Assembly (NCBI GenBank): GCA_964648485.1
Contig: CAZYOF010000001.1
Location: 196,154 to 260,153, forward strand
Direction of reading: 5' to 3'
DNA from: DAIOEK01 sp964648485
Lineage (GTDB): Bacteria; Chloroflexota; Anaerolineae; Anaerolineales; Anaerolineaceae
Length of the DNA stretch: 64,000 nt
Shown here: positions 57,857 through 64,000 of the stretch, in pieces
How positions within the stretch are numbered: the first letter of the stretch is position 1
Layout: each line of letters starts with the position of its first letter
Made by a program: the position numbers and the translations under genes
Notes under the pieces: model-generated
What the model saw: only the letters and a program-made list of their open reading frames with translations
Told to the model about the DNA's origin: nothing
Databases searched by the model: none

Positions 57857-58702
57857 ATGATAAGTAGAACCGGTATTCAGCTAGGTCCACTTTCTATACA
57901 TTTTTATGGTTTGATCATAATGATCGGGGCGCTTCTCGCTGCCTGGCTCACTTCAAGGCAGGCAAAAAAGCGTGGAGATAACGGTGAACTTGTTTGGGAT
58001 TTTCTCCCATGGATATTGATAGCAGGAATTATTGGTGCAAGACTCTGGCATGTGTTTACCCCGACCGATTCAAATCAAAGTATGGGTCTGACAACATCCT
58101 ATTATTTTTCAAATCCCATTGCAATTCTCAGAGTATGGGATGGCGGGTTAGGTATTCCGGGTGCAGTCATCGGTGGCATTTTAGCTTTGTATTACTACTG
58201 TAAGAAGAAGGGCATGAGTTTTTCAGCCTGGGCTGATTATATTGCCCCGGGTCTTGCACTGGCGCAGGCGATAGGACGCTGGGGTAATTTTGTGAATCAG
58301 GAACTTTATGGTTCTCCAACTAATTTACCTTGGAAATTATTTATTGATCCACAATATAGAATCCCGGGTTATCAGGATGTTGAATACTATCATCCATTAT
58401 TCCTTTATGAATCATTATTAAATCTGATCATCATGGGCGTACTACTATGGGTGAGTGCCAAATTTGCCGATAAGTTAAAGAAGGGTGATGTGTTTCTACT
58501 CTATGTTGTGATGTATCCATTGGTTAGATTCTTCCTCGAATTCTTACGATTGGACGCCTCATCTATCGCGGGATTAAATGCTAACCAGACATTTATGGGA
58601 ATTCTTGTTGTCGCATCGATTGCTTTACTGATCATCCGACATAAAACAGGGATCGCCAAACAAGAAGATCAAAGAGAATCTGGCGAGAGCTCTCAAGAGT
58701 AA
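57857..58702 (+). CDS. lgt: Prolipoprotein diacylglyceryl transferase
   Basis: This 281-residue integral membrane enzyme attaches diacylglycerol to the lipobox cysteine. Motifs: IGARLWHVF early, RVWDGGLGIPGAVIGG, and the Lgt signature GRWGNFVNQELYGSPTNLPW; YHPLFLYES follows. Seven helices are visible. It acts upstream of LspA, found at 47181, on the lipoproteins of this window. The ABC gene starts three bases after its stop. Confidence 0.94.
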   Translation: MISRTGIQLGPLSIHFYGLIIMIGALLAAWLTSRQAKKRGDNGELVWDFLPWILIAGIIGARLWHVFTPTDSNQSMGLTTSYYFSNPIAILRVWDGGLGIPGAVIGGILALYYYCKKKGMSFSAWADYIAPGLALAQAIGRWGNFVNQELYGSPTNLPWKLFIDPQYRIPGYQDVEYYHPLFLYESLLNLIIMGVLLWVSAKFADKLKKGDVFLLYVVMYPLVRFFLEFLRLDASSIAGLNANQTFMGILVVASIALLIIRHKTGIAKQEDQRESGESSQE

Positions 58703-58705
58703 AAT

Positions 58706-59641
58706 ATGCCGAAAATCATGATCGAAGCGGAAGGTTTATCAAAGTATTTTGATACCTTCTGTGCCGTGGATCAGGTTTCTTTAACAGTTCCACAGGGGGA
58801 AATACTTGTTTTGTTAGGTCCTAATGGCGCCGGTAAAACCACAACTGTTAGGATGTTAACTTCCATACTTCAACCCTCCATGGGATCAGCAAAAGTAGCA
58901 GGCTACGATGTCATCACGCAAGCAGATCAGGTAAGGGCAAATGTTGGGGTCCTAACAGAACATCATGGTTTGTATGTTAGGATGAATGCCCGCGAATATC
59001 TGAGCTTTTTCGCCAGTTTATATATGATTCCCAGACATCAGGCTAGCCAGAGAATGGAAGAGTTATTAGAACAATTTGGTTTGGGTGATGTTGGAAAGAA
59101 AAGATTGGGAGAGTATTCAAAGGGAATGCGCCAGAAACTGGCTCTTGTGCGAACACTGCTTCATGATCCTCCTGTTATCTTGCTTGACGAACCAACCTCA
59201 GCTATGGATCCCGAAAGTGCTTTCATAGTCCGCGAATCGATCAAACAACTCAGATCAAAAGATCGCACAATTATCCTTTGTACTCATAACTTAAAAGAAG
59301 CAGAAGAATTAGCCGACCAAATAGCAATCATCCGTCGAGGGAAGATAATATTACAGGGACAATTAGCAGAGATTAGAAGAAATCTTATTGGAGCTCCTGA
59401 ATTTAAAATTAGTTTTCTTGATCGTGATTTCATATGGAATCCAGATGGTCAGATTGATCTTCAGGGTGCTCATTCAGGAAAAGGCTGGTTTCAATATAAA
59501 ACTGAACTTCCAGATGCAGATAACCCGAAAATCATCTCTTTACTTGTAAAGAATGGAATTCAATTCACTACTTTGGAAGAAATCCATTACAGTCTCGAAG
59601 AGTTGTACTTAAAAACTGTAAGCCAGGAGAGCGAAGTATGA
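58706..59641 (+). CDS. ABC transporter ATP-binding protein
   Basis: The product has 311 residues. Walker A is GPNGAGKTTT, the signature is EYSKGMRQKLALVRTL, and Walker B is VILLDEPTSAMDP. The Q-loop glutamate/histidine region reads VGVLTEHHGLY. A C-terminal ~90-residue extension is like that of NatA/CcmA-type subunits. It overlaps the permease gene by four bases (ATGA), so the two form one ABC-2 exporter. Confidence 0.9.
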   Translation: MPKIMIEAEGLSKYFDTFCAVDQVSLTVPQGEILVLLGPNGAGKTTTVRMLTSILQPSMGSAKVAGYDVITQADQVRANVGVLTEHHGLYVRMNAREYLSFFASLYMIPRHQASQRMEELLEQFGLGDVGKKRLGEYSKGMRQKLALVRTLLHDPPVILLDEPTSAMDPESAFIVRESIKQLRSKDRTIILCTHNLKEAEELADQIAIIRRGKIILQGQLAEIRRNLIGAPEFKISFLDRDFIWNPDGQIDLQGAHSGKGWFQYKTELPDADNPKIISLLVKNGIQFTTLEEIHYSLEELYLKTVSQESEV

Positions 59642-61059
59642 GTTGGCAGACAGAGGTCGGACCAGCTCTGCAAATAACAAAGAGAGAAGTCCGCGATCAG
59701 TTTAGAGATTGGCGCATCATTTTTCCAATCCTTGGATTAACGATATTCTTTCCATTTCTCATGAATTTTACAGCCCAGCAAGCTCTCAAGTTTGTTGAAC
59801 AATATGGGGCGACGATTGTTGCCGAAAGGTTAATTCCTTTTCTGTTTATGGTAGTCGGTTTCTTTCCGATTTCTGTTTCACTCGTCATCGCTCTTGAAAC
59901 ATTTGTGGGAGAAAAAGAGCGAACTTCCATTGAGCCTCTTTTAAATACACCTTTGAAAGACTGGCAGCTTTACCTTGGCAAGTTATTATCTTCTACTGTT
60001 CCACCGCTGATCTCCAGTTATCTGGGTATGGCTGTCTATCTGGGTGGATTAATCAGTTCAGGTGTTAAGATTCCAGAACCGATCATCCTGTTTCAGTTGG
60101 TGATGCTCACAACAGTGCAAGCCTTTGTCATGGTGGCTGCTGCGGTAATCGTCTCTACCCAAACCACTTCTGTCCGGGCAGCAAATTTGCTGGCTTCATT
60201 CATCGTTATACCCTCTGCCTTGTTGATACAAGGAGAGAGCATCGTGGTTTTTTGGGGTGATTATACAACCTTATGGTGGGCAATCCTTGGTATGGGTGTG
60301 TTCGGTGGTTTATTAATCAGGGTAGGATTAGCCCACTTTCGTAGAGAAGAGTTATTGGGTAGAGAAATTGATGTATTAAATCTACGCTGGGGCTGGAGAG
60401 TATTCAAAGAACGGTTTCTGGATGGCGCAAAAAGTTTATGGCAATGGTATAAGACTGTATTCAAGACCATCAATAATTTAAAGTTCGCCATGTTGCTGGT
60501 CCTTATGATGCTGATCATTGGAGTATTCATTGGATATAACCAGGCAGCTCGATATCAGATACCCCTTGATGAATTAGGAATGTCTGATTTCACTTCAAGG
60601 TTTAATGATGTCGCTCCATTATTGACAGGGCAGGGAATTTCATCTGTTCTGGCATACGGCTGGCAAAATCTTCGGGTGCTCCTTTTATCTTTACTCTTAG
60701 GTTTCTTCTCGTTTGGCGTGCTAGGAGTCTTGCCAAGTATTCTTTCTTTAGGTGTGGTGGGATATTTAATGGCAATTCTACAGCAGGTCAATCTTACACC
60801 CTGGCAATACCTGATTGGTTTTATTCTTCCGCATGGCGTATTTGAAATACCTGCGGTAATCATCTCCACGGCAGCAGTATTAAAAATCGGAGCCGGACTG
60901 GCAAAATCGGACAATCAACGTAGTGTCAGTGAAGTATGGCTTACTCTGCTTGCGGATTGGGCAAAAGTTATGATAGGGATTGTTATTCCCTTGTTGTTAA
61001 TTGCCGCCATCGCTGAGGTTTGGATTACTCCGCGAATTGCAGGATTATTGTTACAATAA
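59638..61059 (+). CDS. ABC-2 permease fused to a SpoIIM (DUF95)-like domain
   Basis: The product has 473 residues. The N-terminal ~230 residues form an ABC-2 permease with six helices (ITKREVRDQFRDWRIIFPI, ALETFVGEKERTSIEPLLNT). A charged bridge (about 225-280) leads to a second membrane module of four to five helices. Its LLSLLLGFFSFGVLGVLPS and IGFILPHGVFEIPAVII match the SpoIIM/DUF95 family. This makes a single polypeptide of permease plus SpoIIM-like part. The genome region otherwise has no sporulation genes. Substrate is unknown. Confidence 0.83.
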   Translation: MSWQTEVGPALQITKREVRDQFRDWRIIFPILGLTIFFPFLMNFTAQQALKFVEQYGATIVAERLIPFLFMVVGFFPISVSLVIALETFVGEKERTSIEPLLNTPLKDWQLYLGKLLSSTVPPLISSYLGMAVYLGGLISSGVKIPEPIILFQLVMLTTVQAFVMVAAAVIVSTQTTSVRAANLLASFIVIPSALLIQGESIVVFWGDYTTLWWAILGMGVFGGLLIRVGLAHFRREELLGREIDVLNLRWGWRVFKERFLDGAKSLWQWYKTVFKTINNLKFAMLLVLMMLIIGVFIGYNQAARYQIPLDELGMSDFTSRFNDVAPLLTGQGISSVLAYGWQNLRVLLLSLLLGFFSFGVLGVLPSILSLGVVGYLMAILQQVNLTPWQYLIGFILPHGVFEIPAVIISTAAVLKIGAGLAKSDNQRSVSEVWLTLLADWAKVMIGIVIPLLLIAAIAEVWITPRIAGLLLQ

Positions 61060-61077
61060 TGGTCAGAGAAGAGAATA

Positions 61078-61839
61078 ATGATGATATTAAAAATATTAGG
61101 CTCATCTAACGCAATTCCACAAGCTGATAGAGAAAACACATACTTTTTATTAGAGGGGCAGGATCATTCAGTTCTGATTGATACAGGCGCAAATTCCATT
61201 GCAAAATTGAATAGTATGGGAATTCCCTCTAATCAGATCACTGATATTATCATCACTCATTTCCATCCCGACCACGTGAGCGGATTACCGTTACTTCTGA
61301 TGGACTGGTGGTTGCTCGGGCGAAATAGAGCACTAACCATCCACGGGCTTCCTCATACAATACAACGTGTTCAAAAGATGATGGATCTATTCGATTGGTA
61401 CAATTGGCCGCAGTTTTTTCCGGTTAATTTTCATGAGTTGAGCGAAATGCCGGGTTTAGTAATCGATAACCATGAAATAAAAATATTGGGGAATGAAGTC
61501 CAGCACCTGATTCCAACGATGGGTTTGCGGATAGAATGGAAAAACCAAAATCTGGTGATTGCGTATAGCTGTGACACTGAACCCTGCCAGGCAGTAATTG
61601 ATCTGGCTGAGGGATCAGATTATCTCATTCATGAAGCCGCAGGTGAGGCAAAAGGGCATTCATCCCCTCGTCAATGCGGTAAAGTAGCTGCGCAGGCGGG
61701 AACCAAAAATCTGGTATTAATCCATTATCCAGATGTGAATAATCCTGAGATCTTTATACGCGAAGCACGGCAAGAGTTCGATGGGAAGGTTTTACTTGCA
61801 AAAGATGGCATGGTTATGGGGGAAATTACCAGCCTTTAA
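61078..61839 (+). CDS. Metallo-beta-lactamase-fold hydrolase (RNase Z-like)
   Basis: The product has 253 residues. The core motif is THFHPDHVSG, and a YSCDTEPC segment plus EAAGEAKGHSSPRQCGKVA provide further metal ligands. The layout resembles RNase Z/ElaC-like phosphodiesterases, but the exosite typical of tRNase Z is not evident, so specificity is open. It follows the ABC-2 permease by 18 bases. Its stop overlaps the convergent HNH gene by 14 bases. Confidence 0.82.
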   Translation: MMILKILGSSNAIPQADRENTYFLLEGQDHSVLIDTGANSIAKLNSMGIPSNQITDIIITHFHPDHVSGLPLLLMDWWLLGRNRALTIHGLPHTIQRVQKMMDLFDWYNWPQFFPVNFHELSEMPGLVIDNHEIKILGNEVQHLIPTMGLRIEWKNQNLVIAYSCDTEPCQAVIDLAEGSDYLIHEAAGEAKGHSSPRQCGKVAAQAGTKNLVLIHYPDVNNPEIFIREARQEFDGKVLLAKDGMVMGEITSL

Positions 61840-62329
61840 TGAAAGGTTCCCATTCTTCATTTTCGTGAAGATACTTCTGAAAAAAATAAAAAACTGATGC
61901 AGGAGGTTGGAGTGGCTTGCGTATAAGTGTCATTCCAGCCTGATCTGGGGTTCTTGCAGCTTTTCTATGGTTACATGTGATGCACGAAGTTACCAAATTT
62001 GTCCATGAATGTCTTCCACCGGCATTTTTCGGTACGATGTGATCAATTGTAAGCGTTCCACCGTGTTTTCCGCAGTATTGGCAGGTGTAATGATCTCGTC
62101 TGAAGATTTCGTGTCTGGAAAGCTGAACAATGGGTCTGGGTCGGTGAATCATATATTCCAGACGAATGATAGAAGGAATAGGGTATGTTCTACTCACAGT
62201 ATGGATTTCCCCGCGTCCATTTTGGATGAGGGCTGCTTTTTGCGAGTAGATCAGGCTGAGCGCTCTGCGGATGTCGCAAACATGGATAGGTTCGAAGTTG
62301 GCGTTCAGCACGAGAACGGATTCTGTCAT
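61826..62329 (-). CDS. HNH endonuclease family protein
   Basis: The product has 167 residues. After ~85 residues (VLVLNANFEPIHVCDIRRAL is a frequent start in this subfamily) comes the HNH fold: CQYCGKHGG, then LTIDHIVPKNAGGRH, and SWTNLVTSCITCNHRK. Zinc-binding cysteines and the catalytic His are intact. These stand-alone proteins are widespread in chromosomes and have no known partner; a mobile-element origin cannot be excluded. AGGTAGG precedes the ATG. Confidence 0.88.
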   Translation of the reverse strand: MTESVLVLNANFEPIHVCDIRRALSLIYSQKAALIQNGRGEIHTVSRTYPIPSIIRLEYMIHRPRPIVQLSRHEIFRRDHYTCQYCGKHGGTLTIDHIVPKNAGGRHSWTNLVTSCITCNHRKAARTPDQAGMTLIRKPLQPPASVFYFFQKYLHENEEWEPFIKGW

Positions 62330-62346
62330 ACCTACCTGATGAACGA

Positions 62347-62352
62347 ATTATA
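62347..62352 (-). promoter_or_regulatory. -10 box of the HNH gene
   Basis: TATAAT on the minus strand, 17 bases before the HNH ATG, with AGGTAGG as ribosome binding site. The -35 is weak. Confidence 0.35.
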
Positions 62353-62419
62353 GCAGTGTTTATTCTTTCGGAATAAATGCGAGAAGTATATTTTTTATTT
62401 TCCCCCGGATAAGAATCTA

Positions 62420-62438
62420 TATAATTATTGTAGGAGGT
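62420..62438 (+). promoter_or_regulatory. -10 box and ribosome binding site of the AMP-binding gene
   Basis: TATAAT at 62420-62425 and TAGGAGGT at 62431-62438 precede the ATG at 62444. The ribosome binding site is very strong. Their closeness would give a leader of only about 15 bases. No clear -35 is seen. Confidence 0.4.
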
Positions 62439-62443
62439 AGAAT

Positions 62444-64000
62444 ATGGAATTTATGACATTTACTGATATGCTGCGCCACGCAGCCTGGCGTCAACCTGAT
62501 CGAACATTTATTTACTGGTCTGACAGGGAAAAAAGTATCACATATGCTGAAGGCGAAGAACTCACCACCAATATAGCCGGCAATCTGGCATCTCTGGGGA
62601 TTTCTAAAGGAGATCGGGTTGGAATATTTGCACATAATGGGTTGGATTATGTTTTGGCAATGTTTGCTGTTTGGAAACTGGGAGCCATATCTACCCATAT
62701 TAGTGTCCTTCAAAAAGATAACCTTCCATATTTTATCAACGACTCCACACCCACAGCGCTTATCTATACAGGCGATATGCACCCTGTGATAGAAGCATTA
62801 AAACCTCAAGCGCCTTCTATTTCAAAATATATCTGCTTTGATGGCAAAATAGATTTTGCCTTGGCATGGTCTGATCTCCTGCAGAAACGATCTCCACAGC
62901 CAGATGTAAAAGTCGGAGGTATGGATGCTGCGCATCTTTCTTATACATCTGGTTCTTCTGGTCCACCAAAAGGGGCGTTACTGGCGCATGGATTTACAGC
63001 CAGGGCAACGCATGTGATTGCTGAGCGATTAGAAATGAGTTCTGAAGATGTATCACTGGGAGTAACATCATTATCCAGTTCATTTCATCTGGTAGCAAAT
63101 CTCCTTCCTGGCGTGCATCGGTGTGTAAATATTGGTGTCAGAAAAAATTGGGATCCATCTGGGGTCTGGCAAGAGATGGAAAATAGGGGCGTAACATTAC
63201 TGGTAGGCAATCCGCTCATATTAGGGGATCTGTTACGAGAGGCTGAAATGCGGGGTAGCATGCCATCGGCATTTAGAAGATGCGTCTCTGGGGGAGCACC
63301 CGTTCCACCTGCTTTAAAGAAAGCTTATTATGATAAATTTGGTATTAATCTGGTTGAATCTTATGGACAATCTGAGTTAGGAGGGTTTGTTGCTCTTGGG
63401 TATCCACAAAAAGAACCAGAATCACGCTTTTTTGCAATTGGTCCGGGTTTACCAGACCGTGAAACGATCGTGGCTGATGAAAATGGTATGGAGCAGCCCG
63501 TTGGTGAACCAGGAGAATTAATAATCAGGGGGGGTGTGATGTTAGGTTACTGGAATATGCCAGAGAAAACAGCATCAGTGATCAGGGATGAATGGCTGCA
63601 TACTGGTGATATGGGAGTCATGGATAAGGATGGGTATTTCACACTTTTGGGTAGGTGGTCAGAAAGGATCCAGGTAGGGAAAAAGGTAATTTATCCACGC
63701 TACATGGAAGAGGCATTACTAAGGCATGAAGCAGTCCATTATGCAGGTGTCATTGGAAGGAAAGATGAGGTGTATGGGCACTTGCCTGTCGCAATCGTCG
63801 AGTTATACTCTGGTCAAACAATTACACCAGAGGAACTAATGGAACATGTCCATTCTATTCTTCCATCTGATGAATGCCCACACGAAATAATAATTATTCC
63901 ACAAATGCCGATGACCCCAACCGGGAAAATCGGAAAACAGGAATTAATTGTCAATAGCCGGGTGATTAATACCACCCATAGCCGCCTTGGTGTATACCAC
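62444..64000 (+). CDS. AMP-binding acyl-CoA synthetase-like enzyme, open at the window end
   Basis: At least 519 residues are visible, with no stop before base 64000. Motif A3 is SYTSGSSGPPKGALLAHG (about 165-182), A5 is ESYGQSELGG, A7 is WLHTGDMGVMDKDGYF, and the C-terminal lysine loop is PMTPTGKIGKQEL (about 489-501). Motif A8 is altered: GRWSERIQVGKKVIYP stands where most relatives have GRxKDxIxxGG. The adenylation chemistry should be intact, forming an acyl-AMP and probably acyl-CoA; the acid is unknown. The gene is nearly complete judging by family length. Confidence 0.85.
   Translation, partial: MEFMTFTDMLRHAAWRQPDRTFIYWSDREKSITYAEGEELTTNIAGNLASLGISKGDRVGIFAHNGLDYVLAMFAVWKLGAISTHISVLQKDNLPYFINDSTPTALIYTGDMHPVIEALKPQAPSISKYICFDGKIDFALAWSDLLQKRSPQPDVKVGGMDAAHLSYTSGSSGPPKGALLAHGFTARATHVIAERLEMSSEDVSLGVTSLSSSFHLVANLLPGVHRCVNIGVRKNWDPSGVWQEMENRGVTLLVGNPLILGDLLREAEMRGSMPSAFRRCVSGGAPVPPALKKAYYDKFGINLVESYGQSELGGFVALGYPQKEPESRFFAIGPGLPDRETIVADENGMEQPVGEPGELIIRGGVMLGYWNMPEKTASVIRDEWLHTGDMGVMDKDGYFTLLGRWSERIQVGKKVIYPRYMEEALLRHEAVHYAGVIGRKDEVYGHLPVAIVELYSGQTITPEELMEHVHSILPSDECPHEIIIIPQMPMTPTGKIGKQELIVNSRVINTTHSRLGVYH

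Noticed and set aside
59638..61059. Sporulation gene cluster, from SpoIIE, SpoIIM and SpoIIIE homologues
   Set aside because: These families are widespread in non-sporulating bacteria. No spo0A, sigma-E/F/G/K or coat genes are visible, so sporulation is not supported.
61826..62329. Homing endonuclease or mobile element around the HNH gene
   Set aside because: No repeats, recombinase or intron signatures flank it, and it is a compact stand-alone HNH protein of a kind common in chromosomes.
62417..62782. 121-codon open frame on the minus strand
   Set aside because: It is antisense to the start of the AMP-binding gene, which has clear motifs and a strong ribosome binding site.

Overview
The window looks like a chromosomal stretch from a strictly or mainly anaerobic member of the Chloroflexota, most likely class Anaerolineae. 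This is inferred from the gene set, not from a marker tree. It is moderately AT-rich, has almost no long intergenic gaps, and shows no rRNA, tRNA, insertion sequence, phage gene or CRISPR array. Lipoprotein signals, lgt and lspA, a ferredoxin-dependent 2-oxoacid oxidoreductase, a T-box leader, Thr/Pro-rich lipoprotein linkers and multi-GAF signalling proteins fit that placement.

Layout. 1-4675: tail of a PSP1/RicT protein, a PIG-L deacetylase, then a GntR/FCD regulator leading a two-gene 2-oxoacid:ferredoxin oxidoreductase. 4809-9417: a STAS / HATPase / six-GAF-PP2C partner-switching module. 9462-16590 (minus strand): pyruvate kinase with a CoA-transferase, then argF-rocD, then a threonine-synthase-like enzyme fused to a degenerate receiver domain. 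16694-22304 (mostly plus): MalY/PatB aminotransferase, YdcF protein, cold shock protein (minus), TPR protein, lipoprotein, MtaB. 22282-23548 (minus): tatA-tatB-tatC. 23718-27031: KimA-like potassium permease followed by two TrkA-type proteins.

27115-30662 is the conserved rpmH-rnpA-yidD-yidC-jag block, with a beta-propeller lipoprotein between yidD and yidC. 31233-34724 (minus) holds a long type 2 isoleucyl-tRNA synthetase whose class I signature reads GVHH instead of HIGH. It has a recognisable T-box leader and a strong promoter. Upstream are two tandem metallophosphoesterase lipoproteins and a pyrimidine nucleoside phosphorylase. 38423-47092 is a coherent uptake and catabolism operon: ROK repressor, unusual ROK-type kinase, PIG-L deacetylase, solute-binding lipoprotein, two permeases and a cytoplasmic GH3 hexosaminidase. 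This is best read as amino-sugar or peptidoglycan-fragment salvage. A perfect 14-bp hairpin separates the binding protein from the permeases.

47181-62329: lspA, rluD, threonine aldolase, purine nucleoside phosphorylase, a membrane-anchored protein, a GNAT enzyme, a 7TM-GAF-HTH protein without a kinase domain, an S1-domain protein, FtsK/SpoIIIE, a CDP-alcohol phosphatidyltransferase, lgt, an ABC ATPase with a permease fused to a SpoIIM-like domain, a metallo-beta-lactamase-fold hydrolase and an HNH endonuclease. 62444-64000: an acyl-CoA-synthetase-like AMP-binding enzyme that runs off the window.

Most unusual points: the GVHH IleRS with its T-box; the threonine-synthase/receiver fusion; the ABC-2/SpoIIM fusion; the kinase-less 7TM regulator; the kinase with an unexplained N-terminal domain in the salvage operon; the lipoprotein inside the yidC cluster; and several genes whose -10 box lies exactly 6 bases before the ATG, suggesting leaderless transcripts. 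I could not run searches, so functions rest on motifs and context read by eye.
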